DNA of 64,000 nucleotides from Bathymodiolus brooksi (taxonomy: Eukaryota; Mollusca; Bivalvia; Mytilida; Modiolidae). The notes beneath the pieces were generated by a model. That model searched no databases, was not told where the DNA came from, and worked only from the letters and a program-made list of their open reading frames with translations. Of the stretch, positions 22,997-32,900 are shown in pieces. The stretch lies in the NCBI GenBank assembly GCA_963680875.1, contig OY804588.1, forward strand, positions 81,926,829 through 81,990,828, in the 5' to 3' direction. Position numbers and translations under genes: made by a program. How positions within the stretch are numbered: the stretch's first letter is position 1; every line of letters begins with the position of its first letter.

Positions 22997-23845
22997 AACG
23001 TGATAGGTATTAACTATTTGACCTCATGGACCAGATCATGCATAGTAATATATGAGTAACACGACAGGTGTCTTATAAGAAGCAGAAACTGCTTACCCTT
23101 CACGAACACATGGATTCACCTCCGTTTTTATATTTCCTTTTTTTTTTCTTTTTTTCTTTTTTTTTCTTTTTTTTTTTTCGTTTTTTTGTGAGTTCATGTT
23201 GCTCACTACCTTTTTAGTTTTTTGTGTTGTCCTACTATGTGCATCTACGTTCTGAGTTTCGTGTTGTAATGTCGACTACAGTTTCCACATAAAACGATTT
23301 TCGCAATGTATCTACTCGGTATTAAATTCACATATATACACGTGACAAACAAAAACTTCGTTCAAATACCAACTTTAAATGCTTTCATTTTCTTTTAACT
23401 ACATATTTTATTGCTTGTTAACGATTGGGAGTTCCCGTCATTAATCTAGCTGGAATATTGGCTCATGCAACGCTTAATAGTAAATCAACAATTTATTCCG
23501 CCACTTTTGGAATGCCGATCGCGGTAGATCGTTGTTTCGAGCACCGGTTGAGTCAAGCAAGACACTATTAAATTGGCATTTGTTGCTTCCCCATTAAGCA
23601 TGCATCATTAAGGAATAAGAACAAAGACTGGTTGGCTCGGAATCAGAATATAACGTGCTAGAGGCCAGTTATATGTCTTTCCGCGGACTGTTGTTTCAGT
23701 TAGCTTGCATAATGAACATCCAGATAAGCGTGTTGGTCTAGAACACCATTAACTCAGTGAAATGTAACTTGCTGTCGTTAGGATATAGCTGATAAATTGT
23801 TCACTTGGTGTTAAAAAACAATCACCCACTCACTCATATCCAAAC
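22997..23845 (+). repeat. Repeat block with second type-1 SINE
   Basis: This holds a long T/C run (about 23130-23180), the phrase 'CTGAGTTTCGTGTTGTAATG', and a SINE at about 23510-23845 with head 'GATCGCGGTAGATCGTTGTT' and tail 'TTGCTGTCGTTAGGATATAG' up to 'CACTCACTCAT'. The same order is seen at 39.8-41.07 kb and 60.5-61.4 kb. The SINE head here is shortened at 'ATTCCGCCACTTTTGGAATG' compared with those copies. No gene is seen. Confidence 0.6.
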
Positions 23846-23989
23846 AAAATGTCAAACTATAGATTTTCTTCCAGAATTATTCATTGTTGGTCGCTCTTGT
23901 TCTGTAGATCTAGTTTTGCTAAAATAGAAAACGTCAAAATGAAGGTTCATTTATCTGCAAAATCTTTATTCACGACTTATTACCGAGTG

Positions 23990-24480
23990 TATAACTAGGT
24001 TAACACGACGGGTGGCACTAGTGGAGCAGGAACTGCTTACCCTTCCGGAGAACTTGAGTTCACCCCCGGTTTTTAGTGGGGTTCGTGTTACTCGATACTT
24101 AGTTTTATATGTATGTTTTGTAGATCGTTGTTTGTCCTTTTGTACTTTTTCTTTTGGCCATTGTGTTGTCTGTTCTTCTTAGATATACGGATTCTGATTA
24201 CCCCTTTGATATATTCAAACTCTTCTTATAATTGTGCAGTGTTCAGTCAGTGTGCATAGGGTTTGTTAAGTATACTTCTATATTGTATGACGAGTGCTTA
24301 CCCTGAGTGCACCCTGGATTTTGTTTTGTTTTTGCGGATTTCGTGTTGCTCAATGTTTAGATTTCTGTGTAGGATTTTGCAGGTCATCATTTTTCCTTTT
24401 GGCCGCCATTGCATCGTCTTCTTCGATTTACGGCTTCTGGTTTCCGGTTTGAAATATAAAAACTTTACTTAACATATTTT
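23990..24480 (+). repeat. Two mussel-type dispersed repeats
   Basis: The first copy begins 'TAACACGACGGGTGGCACTA' (near 24000), with 'AACTGCTTACCCTTCCGGAG' and 'TCACCCCCGGTTTTTAGTGG', and runs to 'CCCCTTTGATAT'. A second, shorter piece begins near 24300. I associate this family with mussel genomes. Orthologous copies stand at about 41230 and 61560. Confidence 0.6.
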
Positions 24481-24918
24481 GCTAGAGATAATCGTCATAA
24501 TTTTATATCGCTTTACAATTTTATTGCCGACTCTATCAGAACATATACAACACACAAATATCAAGTTGACGAACTATTTGTACTACTATCTAATGACTTT
24601 TCCGAACAAAGGTCTTATGTTATTAAGCGAGTGCATGTAGAAATATTATATGATTGATTGATTGATTGATTATTGTTTGATATCCAGCTAGCAGTATTTC
24701 AGCTATATTCGGGAGGAGTACAAGTTTAATAATATATAAAACCAATATAGAAATCAGGGAAGAGATGGGCTAATCCGGGAAACAACGACTTTTGACTTAT
24801 ATTAAAAATGTATGGAAAGTTGGATAGGAAAGAAACATGTAGTCATTTGTAGCGTCTACATTGCGCCTGCTGATATCGTGGCAGTCTCAAAATACACTAC
24901 CCACCATGGTTTACTGAT

Positions 24919-25095
24919 ATGCTTCCCCTATTGATAGGGCTTACTCTATCCTCCACATGGGGAGGCACTGTGGATTTGAGTCATGGGAACCTCACCAGTA
25001 CCCAGTATCCCACTTGCAAAGAGTTCTACTTTTATATATCTTTGTGGTTAAGAACTAGCTTGTCACCATGTCAGTGCCGAAGAACTGACTGCTGA
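24919..25095 (+). pseudogene. Relic LRR N-terminal frame upstream of TLR-A
   Basis: A short frame begins MLPLLIGLTLSSTWGGTVDL and continues SHGNLTS, then IS(L)WLRTS and a CQC pair. It ends at a TGA that the B and D copies lack. The string VDLSHGNLTS resembles the cap of a leucine-rich-repeat ectodomain, and MLPLLIGLTL could be a signal peptide. I infer a decayed first exon of an older LRR receptor. It has no leucine-repeat body after it. Confidence 0.4.
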
Positions 25096-25382
25096 GCGGA
25101 TGAAACCCTCGACACCTAATTAAAATGTGATCTCCGCATTTGCTCCGTATTTTATTTCGGCTGTTTACTAGTCGCTCGTGGGAGATATGAAAACGTTCAT
25201 ATAGGGATCGTCTTATGGGGTCAACTTGAATGCATTAAAATTTGACCAATCAGAGACTCTTATACAAAATTCAATAGACAACATAAGCATATGCGTTTTT
25301 AAACGCACCCGATAGACACCGAATGTATTCATGTTGGACCTTGGCAAGACCCCTAAGGATTGTTTTTAGATCTTAGATTTTA

Positions 25383-25645
25383 ATGTTTGTTTGTTTGTTT
25401 GATTGTGTTTAACGTCACTCTCAATAATATTTCTGTTTTATCGTGGAGGTCAGTTTTATCGGTGAAGGAAACCGGAGTACCCGGAGAAAGCCAACTGTCG
25501 CAAGTCACCTACCAACTTTATCATATAATGTTGTACACCTCACCCTGATCGAGATTCGAGCTCATAACATCAGTGGTGAAAGGCACTGATTGCATAGGTA
25601 GTTTTTTAAGCCAACTACCATACGATCACTGCCATGACTTCCCCT
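25383..25645 (-). repeat. Antisense type-2 SINE upstream of TLR-A
   Basis: It begins with (GTTT)n and 'GATTGTGTTTAACGTCACTC' (the inverted SINE tail) and runs through 'GGAAACCGGAGTACCCGGAG' to the inverted tRNA-like head near 25640. It ends about 45 bp before the receptor reading frame opens. Copies in the same place and orientation precede TLR-B and TLR-D, each with its own internal deletion. Confidence 0.8.
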
Positions 25646-25729
25646 AGATTTTAATTAATATAAATCCGATGATTTATTTTGTAGATTGTGTTGGTGGAGG
25701 TACACTTAATATGTATCTTGTCACTGCCG

Positions 25730-28171
25730 ATGCTACTTCCTGTTGCGTTAGGATATGAATGTAAATACAAGTATGAACATGACAGGCTAGTAGCTAATTG
25801 TAAAGGATTAAACTTGACATCTGTTCCGCAGAATCTCAGTGTTAACATTGTCGGTTTAGACTTATCCCAAAATAACATTCACGAAATAGTTAATGATTCG
25901 TTTGCAAAGTATCGAAATCTGGTCACGCTAAACCTCAATAAAAACAAAATAAAAGAAATACAAGAGAATGGGTTCTCAGGTCTGGGAAATCTAAAGGAAT
26001 TATATATATCAGAGAACAATGTAAATATTTCGTCAGAAAATGGCGTCAATATTCTTAAGGATATTAAAGGGATAGCAATTTTGGATATTGGTGAAAACAA
26101 TTACTACAACAAAGCACCGTATATATACCCAGACGAGGAATTTCAGTATCTGACACAGCTTCGAAGTCTTTATATAGACTTGTATTCTATTCCTGTATTT
26201 GGTGAAGGGTTTAGAGATCTCAAATTGACCGCAGTATACTTTAGACGATGTCGTATTACCGAACTGAAAAACTCAACGTTGGAAAATCTTCCAAATACTA
26301 TAATAGAAATAGAATTAACAAATTGTTTCCATGTTCATCTTACGCATATTGAAACCGGGTTTTTCAGTTCATTTCCGTATTTGACTTCTCTCGACATGTC
26401 CGGGACACAAATTTCCCTTGTAAAGGGATTGGAATTGTTGTACCCGTTTAGATACAAAAATATGACAAAAATTAACCTCAGCGACATGAAAACTCCCAGG
26501 TCAAACTCGATATCAATATTATATGCCATTACAATTGATTCAAATATGATGCGATATCTAAAAACAATTTGTGTAAGCCAACTTGATCTGAATAATAATA
26601 ACATTGTTGATTTTGTCCCGAATTCACTTTTTTCTTTTGAGAAACCTCATTGTATCGAACATATAAATTTGTCAAGTAACAGGTTTGGATTTACACACAA
26701 CATTGCTTTAATTGAAATTTTAAATATAATTTTAAGCTTCACAAACATAAAAACGTTCGATTTTTCATACATACCCTTGACCTTTATAAATTATGATTCA
26801 GATGTTTGTGAACCTTTTTTGAATGAAAGCTATAAGTTATTTCTTCCAAAATCCATTGAAGACATTCGGATGTCACATATTATGGGGGCGGCTGCTGTAC
26901 CGAATTTAATTATAACAAACGGAATAAATCTCAGAAAAGTCGACATGTCCTATTTTCAGTTTAAATGCTTTCCGAACTTTCTTTTGAACAACACTGACCA
27001 TTTGGAATACCTAGACATTTCAGGTATTCCATGCAAACAGTACTATGACAGATATGAATTTCAACTACTTCAAAACGTTAAGACTCTCATTATGAAAAAC
27101 GTATTCCTATACCAAGCTATGATGAGAGGAAAAAATATTTTGAAGTTTGCACCAAAAGTGGAAAATTTAGACTTGTCAAATAATGGTATGCAGACGATTC
27201 CTTTTGATTACTTCAAAAATCTTCAACGCCTAGTGAATCTAAAGTTATCGGAAAACAGCTTCAGCCAGATACCGGAAGGAGTAACACAACTTCCGGAACT
27301 TAAATCACTAAATATGACAGGTAACAGGCTTTATACGATCGAGAATGTGCTTACGACATGGTTGGATCATCAGCAAAGGAAGCACGGAGTATTCAATTTA
27401 AGCATCAACATAAACGAATTATATTGTTCTTGTGAAAACAGGGACTTCATTGTATGGCTGGGTACAACGAATGTCAGCTTGGACAAAAACGGAAGTTACT
27501 CCTGCAGACTTATAAATGGGTCTCTCATTGCCACAAGTATTATTTTAGAACACTTCCATGACCTATTCGCACACTGTGATGCTATTATATGGCTAAGAAT
27601 AGGAATCATATTAATAATATCATTCTTCGTTGTTTTTATACCAGTGACTGTCATATTCAATTTCCGTTGGAGAATTATACTGTTCGTCTACAGGACGTTC
27701 CGAAAATTTATTGAAAACAGTATGAATTTGACATACACTTATGACGTGTACGTTTCATATGGATACAGTGGGTATCCATGGGTTAAGGAAGTTTTATTAA
27801 CGACATTAGAGAGAAAATGGAATCTCAAAATTTGTTTAGAAGATAGGGACTTTGTTAGTCAAGCGGGACAATCAAACTACGATTTAATAGCGAACGCTAT
27901 CAATAACAGTAGGCATATTATATTTGTTGTAACATCAGATTTCATGTCGAAATCATTTGCGGGATATGAAATTGACCAGGCAAAAACGGCGAAAATGGCG
28001 CATACTTTACAACAAATTATAGTAATCACACATGATGTGAACATTGACGATATTCCTTCTGAATTAAGATCTATCTGGAGCGACGTTTCCTTATTAAATT
28101 GGCCTTCGGAAGAAAAAGAGCGTGAAACGGTGTTAGATAATCTGAAAACGAGAGTAGTTTTAAATTTTTGA
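25730..28171 (+). CDS. Toll-like receptor A (LRR-TM-TIR)
   Basis: A single-exon frame codes for an innate pattern-recognition receptor: outer leucine-rich repeats, one membrane span and a cytoplasmic TIR domain. The N-terminal cap (YECKYKYEHD..NCKGLNLTSVP) is followed by LRRs such as IVGLDLSQNNIHEI and VENLDLSNNGMQTI, a Cys-rich C-cap (LYCSCENRDF, nt 27412-27570), a transmembrane helix (nt 27580-27660) and a TIR domain (nt 27737-28130). TIR box 1 is YDVYVSYG and box 2 is LEDRDFVSQAG, which lacks the usual BB-loop proline. Box 3 is LLNWPS. The frame is open from 25688, but the start codon used by TLR-B and TLR-D is TTG here (25691). The first in-frame ATG is 25730, which would leave only a stub of signal peptide. 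A spliced 5' exon entering at the AG of 25683-25684 could rescue it. Otherwise intact; the ligand is unknown. Confidence 0.85.
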   Translation: MLLPVALGYECKYKYEHDRLVANCKGLNLTSVPQNLSVNIVGLDLSQNNIHEIVNDSFAKYRNLVTLNLNKNKIKEIQENGFSGLGNLKELYISENNVNISSENGVNILKDIKGIAILDIGENNYYNKAPYIYPDEEFQYLTQLRSLYIDLYSIPVFGEGFRDLKLTAVYFRRCRITELKNSTLENLPNTIIEIELTNCFHVHLTHIETGFFSSFPYLTSLDMSGTQISLVKGLELLYPFRYKNMTKINLSDMKTPRSNSISILYAITIDSNMMRYLKTICVSQLDLNNNNIVDFVPNSLFSFEKPHCIEHINLSSNRFGFTHNIALIEILNIILSFTNIKTFDFSYIPLTFINYDSDVCEPFLNESYKLFLPKSIEDIRMSHIMGAAAVPNLIITNGINLRKVDMSYFQFKCFPNFLLNNTDHLEYLDISGIPCKQYYDRYEFQLLQNVKTLIMKNVFLYQAMMRGKNILKFAPKVENLDLSNNGMQTIPFDYFKNLQRLVNLKLSENSFSQIPEGVTQLPELKSLNMTGNRLYTIENVLTTWLDHQQRKHGVFNLSININELYCSCENRDFIVWLGTTNVSLDKNGSYSCRLINGSLIATSIILEHFHDLFAHCDAIIWLRIGIILIISFFVVFIPVTVIFNFRWRIILFVYRTFRKFIENSMNLTYTYDVYVSYGYSGYPWVKEVLLTTLERKWNLKICLEDRDFVSQAGQSNYDLIANAINNSRHIIFVVTSDFMSKSFAGYEIDQAKTAKMAHTLQQIIVITHDVNIDDIPSELRSIWSDVSLLNWPSEEKERETVLDNLKTRVVLNF

Positions 28172-29094
28172 ATATGTTTTGCCATGAGGAAAATGGCTTT
28201 GCGTCATGCACGTTTTGACACAATCGTTGTTAGACCGCCACGATATAACTGAAATATTGTTGAAAGTGGCGTTAAACACCATCAGGCAAACAAACAAACA
28301 ATCAATGTTAGTCAAATGAAGATCATTATTTGCTTGCTTTCTCTGTCAATATGTCTTGACATGATAAAACATTCATTTTTTTAATTGTACATAATGAACT
28401 GAAAATAATAATAATGAAATACTTAAAACCATTGTTCCATAATAAATAAAAAGGTATATTTTCATAATATAGTATGCTAAATCGCTTTTGTTATCTTGTT
28501 TATCAAAAGACAAGCATACATTTAGCTACCTATGAAAGGAGTATCACACTAGCACACGGTGTGGCCTAAGATACAACTTTGATCCACATTGATGTGATTT
28601 CCTTCCCTTTTTCTTTATAACCCATATGACCACGATATGATTTTATTCATTCGTTGACACCCTCGAACAGTGAATCATAATCTAAATTTTTGAAGATACC
28701 AAAGGGGTATGACGTGACCACAATGTTGATCTTTGACCTTTTTCGGTCAAATTCCATTGACCAATTATCCACTTCTTTTCGGATAAAGATGTAGATTTCT
28801 AATGTAGATACCCTTCACCAGGCACGGTCAAAGTCAAAAGAGTGGAAAGTCAAATAATGTAAAATGTCAAGATAAGGAGATCTGCGAAAGGTCCAAATCT
28901 ATGACTTGATCTTTAGTTTAAACTTTCGATCTGTGTGTACAAATAAGGCTTGCATTACCCATTTGAGTAAGATTATTTGAGTGAAATCGTCCGGGCTTAA
29001 ACATTTGCTAAAACTGAAAAATTCGAAATCTGGATCAGAAATCTTTACGAAAATAAATACCGTAGAAGCATAGTTTGATGTTTAATTTTTTAAG
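28172..29094 (+). other. TLR-A 3' flank with SINE tail
   Basis: A headless SINE tail occupies about 28233-28305 ('CCGCCACGATATAACTGAAA', 'GAAAGTGGCGTTAAACACCA', then CAAACAAACAAAC), 62 bp after the stop. It is probably part of the receptor's 3' UTR. Beyond it are AATAAA-like signals near 28441-28446 and 'TGACCTTTTTCGGTCAA'-type phrases common in bivalve repeats. The stretch is copied after TLR-C. No gene is seen. Confidence 0.6.
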
Positions 29095-29330
29095 AAAAGC
29101 TTGAAAATTCAAAGGGGGTGATCGGAAGATGTAAATCGAATAAGAGCAGACAATACAATGGCCAATGGAAAGAGAACGGAATGCAAAAAGTGATCAACAA
29201 AACATTACACAGAAAGCTAAAGATTGAGAGATACCAACCCCACCAAAACACGTGAGTGACATCAGCAGCTCTGGAAGGGTAAGCAGTCCCTGATCCACTA
29301 GTGGCACACATTGTGCAGTTCTAGTTACTA
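29095..29330 (-). repeat. Antisense mussel-type repeat
   Basis: Inverted copy of the dispersed repeat: 'GGGGTGATCGGAAGATGTAA', 'CCAACCCCACCAAAACACGT', 'CCACTAGTGGCACACATTGT'. The paralogous copy lies at 54955-55170. Confidence 0.65.
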
Positions 29331-29334
29331 ACCC

Positions 29335-29775
29335 GATCATAACTCATGAATGAGTAAAGAACAGGATTGTGAATATAACGAAACTCTGAATACTTTCTGC
29401 CCTCAACTGTAAAAGCATGGAATGATCTACCACTTCCCACCAGTAATTTGAAAACGCTAAATTCATTTAAATCTATTATCAGCACTCAAAACACTAAAGT
29501 TCCAGCCCATTATTATGTTGGATGTAGGTTAGGTCAGATATTACATATTACATATCTGTGGAATAACTGAAACTGTATCTCATTTCTTATTAGATTGTCC
29601 GCGTCACTCGACTCTAAGACAACAACTTTTCTTCTCACTTTTGGACATTCCTGAAACAATTTCACTGAATCTACTTATTATTGCCTCAGTTAATCTAAAT
29701 GACGAAGAAAACAAAGCAGTATTTAAGTCAGTCCAAACCTTTATCATAAAAAGTAAAAGATTTACACCCTGACAT
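29335..29775 (+). mobile_element. Non-LTR retrotransposon 3' remnant
   Basis: Pieces of the C-terminus of a LINE ORF2 are readable: STVKAWNDLPLPTS, then CGITETVSHFLLDCPRHSTL with the Cys/His knuckle, then NLNDEENKAVF. Compared with the copy at 55200-55665, about 70 bp are missing near 29548, so the frame is broken. It is a passenger of the block duplication. Confidence 0.65.
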
Positions 29776-30228
29776 GCTCACATAATATTTTTCACCTTTG
29801 TAATCTTATCCAATCTCTTGCATTATTATTTTCAAGTAAATTGTGTAGCTTTCAACTACATGCTTACATACATTTTGTTCTCCCTCAATGAATGAATAAT
29901 TCTCACAAGTGTCAAATTTAAATCAGCATGCATATATAGTTTTTGTCATATTTGTAAGTTCTTCATAGGAAACAGATTAAAAAAAAGCATATGCTTGTTT
30001 CTGAATCCTATTGTACAATTGCTATTGTTCTGTTCATACATGTCAGTTATACCAATGCAATATGTTTATACTAACGAAACTCAGTAACGGTTAGCATAGT
30101 CATGCCGGCGATAGTGAATTTTCGAAATGATGACTTCAACATAAAAATACTAAATAGATATATTACATTCAGAGGAGGATGAGTATATGTATAGTAAGTT
30201 TAGACGACAGTGATGCTCATTATTATAT

Positions 30229-30465
30229 CTAAGGTTTAATACATATTCTAACATGACGTCCTCTTTCGCCTTTGTAGACAATCGAGCGATTTATCGATGG
30301 TATACTCTCATTCGCACATGCGGCTGTGAATGTGACTGACTTTTTCATTGACAGCATAAATTGTGTGCGACATTTTCCGCAAACGTAAATATAAATTACC
30401 ATCTTCCAATCAAAGTATACTACCGTATTTGTACTCTTAGACATATCAGAATCGAAATAAATCAT
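30229..30465 (-). CDS. Small conserved frame of unknown nature
   Basis: A 78-codon minus-strand frame (MIYFDSDMSKSTNTVVYFDW...) with Cys at CGKC, and ending IVYKGERGRHVRICIKP. The same-length frame survives in the duplicated block at 56136-56372. The copies differ at about six residues, all amino-acid changes, so conservation may just reflect recent duplication. It overlaps one arm of an inverted repeat. It could be an exon of an unseen gene. I do not recognise it. Confidence 0.3.
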   Translation of the reverse strand: MIYFDSDMSKSTNTVVYFDWKMVIYIYVCGKCRTQFMLSMKKSVTFTAACANESIPSINRSIVYKGERGRHVRICIKP

Positions 30466-30610
30466 GGAAGCCAGAATATGCTGTGAGCTTTAACATGGGT
30501 TGGTGCCTATTAGTAAATGTTATCCATCGCCTCTGGCTCGGAATAAAATACTAATATCCACCAATCCATGTTAAAACTCAAAACACATTCTGGCTTCCAT
30601 GATTTATTTC
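30454..30610. repeat. Inverted repeat, ~50-bp arms, ~57-bp loop
   Basis: The left arm 30454-30503 starts GAAATAAATCATGGAAGCCA. The right arm 30561-30610 is its reverse complement with about five differences. The same structure is kept at 56361-56517 in the TLR-C block. It could be a fold-back MITE. No target duplication is evident. Confidence 0.75.
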
Positions 30611-31286
30611 TTAAACATCAGACAACCATTGTGTAAAATGAGAATGCAAAGTAAAATACAAACAAAAACAATAACAAAAAACTAATTCCAACAAATACAA
30701 CAGTACAAAACAAAAAATAAAATAAAACTTCCACCTTCTTATTTACTAGTAGATGGGTTTTCAAAGTGTAAATTATTCAGTGATGAAAAACCCGAATTTC
30801 TTCCTTAGATTGAATGCATGACCAAACATATAGACACAACAATAGATACATTTAACAATACAATCATAAAAGGAGGAAATAACCCAAATACAAGATGTGT
30901 TGTCTTATTATGTATAGTTAGGTACCGAGTTCCGTGTTGTGATGTCCGTTACGATTTCCTCATCACAACGATGTTCGGTTCGTCTTTACCCTCAGTTGTT
31001 TGTACTAGGGCTCATGTCTTATTGACGTTATTGTGTTTGTTTGCGAATAGTGGTATCCAGCACATATTGTTTTATTTTATTTTTATATTGGGGGGGTTTT
31101 GTTTTGTTTTTGTTTTTTTTTTGTTTTTTGGGGGGTCTTCGTCTTGTGTACCCTATGTTGCAGTTTCTCTAGATTTTCCTTTTTTGATTTCCCCTTCGGT
31201 ATGCGTATTCTCTAACGTTTATGTATATTTATTTCAGAACAATAGACGTAACAAAATGGCTCATTGAATGCGGTTATATGTCTTTT
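30611..31286. other. Low-complexity spacer
   Basis: A- and C-rich, then T/G-rich sequence (G run near 31091-31096, T runs near 31105-31140). The plus-strand frame across 30818-31267 is full of Phe, Val and Cys codons from the T/G runs and is altered in the 56.9-57.2 kb copy. I do not regard it as coding. Confidence 0.5.
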
Positions 31287-31502
31287 TTAAATAACAAATA
31301 GTATATCTGTACAGACGGTTGAAAAATTACGATTTTGATTTTTATGTGTGTCGTCATTTTGTGGAACTTCATTATTATAAAGTCGCACTGGTCTATTTCG
31401 GTTTCCTTGCGCATATACGAAATAACATTCGCTAACGAAAAATATTATAAAATAGCCGACAAGATACATGTAAGCAAATTCTAGATCTACAACGCTTTTC
31501 AT
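31287..31502 (-). CDS. Small frame with a possible signal peptide
   Basis: A 71-codon minus-strand frame: a hydrophobic start (YLVGYFIIFFVSECYFVYA) followed by a polar part (QGNRNRPVRLYNNEV). The near-identical copy at 57176-57403 has one early residue change (II to IK) and a different C-terminal end caused by a length change, so only the first ~60 codons are shared. It may be a first exon of a secreted protein. No matching downstream exon was found. Unrecognised. Confidence 0.3.
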   Translation of the reverse strand: MKSVVDLEFAYMYLVGYFIIFFVSECYFVYAQGNRNRPVRLYNNEVPQNDDTHKNQNRNFSTVCTDILFVI

Positions 31503-31565
31503 GTGTATCTTTTTTTCAATGTTCTGAAAAATTGTTGGAATCTTACAGAAAAGGGAATGGTTGCG

Positions 31566-32897
31566 AGTGGTAGGGATTGATCAATTTTAGTCACCCTAAG
31601 TTCCTAGGGCCCCAGGGACCAGGATGGCGGTCAAAAGGGAATCCTCAAAAATAGCGGAAAAACCCTAAGACTAAAAATAGAAAATCCCACCAACGATTCG
31701 AAGTCATAATAAATTGTGTAATATAATCCGATTAAAGGTATGTAGTGCATTGCGTCATATTTCGACCAACGATAGTTTTGCATATATAAAACAAGACATA
31801 TTTTTTTAGTTTGGTTAGTTATCAAACACATGCCTACAAATGTTAGAATGTGATTTAATTTTCATCAATCTAAACATCGATATTATAATATCAAATTATT
31901 ACAATATGAATTATTTTGAATGAATCGACCGAGATTAAGTTGTCATAAAAGGATTAACTTCGGAAAATTATACTCTTGGGGATTAAGTTGTAAAAATAAG
32001 GATTAATATTGAACGACATATACAATCCTGCACACAAATCCGTTTAATAACAGATCGTTTGCTCGATGCATACGTGTGCAGCGCATTGCTTCATATTTCG
32101 ACCGTTTCCAGTATGGTTAAATGTATTCAAAGGGAAGTAACTCTGAGCATAGCACAACGACACGATTTCGTTCGTATCATTTATTACGTATAATAATTTC
32201 TATAATAAAGACACGGCAATGCTTGACAATATATAATAATCGTCTTAGTACGATTTCGTCCGTTTATTAAGTACAATACATTATATAATGGGGACATTGA
32301 CCAAGTCAATGCACGACAAAATACAGTTCGATTCTTTATTAAGTTCAATACATTTTATCATAACGACAATTACAATGCATGACGATATACAATGTTAACC
32401 GCTAGATCTTAAAATTGTGTCCTCGTTTCCTTTTAAATCAACGGTGGAAAAGTCTTTCACTATTTCCGGCAGCTCCATTCCTCGATGTCTCCGTTTGAAT
32501 TAGTACAGGCAATGCAGTCCGCAGGTGTTGGTCTCGTCGGGCTGGATTTGACACGAACAGTAGTAGTATTCCGGTCCGTTGACGATCAGGACGTTGGCGA
32601 AAGGGCGGTGATACGCTTAAGGTGCATTTCCCAGCGAATCGGAAAATTCCGCGGGTCCCACGTGGGGAAAGTAAAACGCCACCCAGTGACTTCCGCCACG
32701 GTTGCACGTATCCGTATTGACGATAAACGTGCGGGGCCTGGCTCCCACGCGGGCCGGTAACTCGTCGGCGCAGCACCCGGTCGCGGGATAGTCCTTTAAG
32801 CAGCTCTCTATCTGGAGATTGCTCATCCGCGTCTCCCTTTTTCTTCTCTTGGATGGATGCCCTCCACCTTCCATGTCTTCTTCTCCACGAGCTAGCG
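31566..32897 (+). repeat. Left terminal inverted repeat of Polinton
   Basis: It matches the reverse complement of about 34573-35985. The inner edge is near GCTAGC. Compared with the right repeat it lacks about 85 bp near 32102, which the truncated copy at 58.0 kb still has. The deletion therefore happened here after the block was duplicated. It contains the inactivated protease. Confidence 0.8.
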
Positions 32898-32900
32898 ATT
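32395..32900 (-). pseudogene. Polinton cysteine protease, left copy, broken
   Basis: Inverted copy of the adenain/ULP1-like protease. The His region (GGSHWVAFYFP) and DSLGNAP are readable in frame with the ATPase upstream, then a TAA follows at 32617-32619. Homology to the right copy continues past this stop, with a second stop further on near the region that corresponds to the catalytic Cys. The start is not separate: the frame runs in directly from the ATPase. Confidence 0.75.

Noticed and set aside
30818..31267. 149-codon plus-strand frame rich in Phe and Val
   Set aside because: Most of it crosses T- and G-runs. The duplicated block has a shorter, altered frame, so there is no sign of coding constraint.
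31631..31831. Conserved small protein in the Polinton ends
   Set aside because: The 66-72 codon frames at 31631-31831 and 35721-35939 are the two arms of the terminal inverted repeat. Their likeness is explained by that structure.
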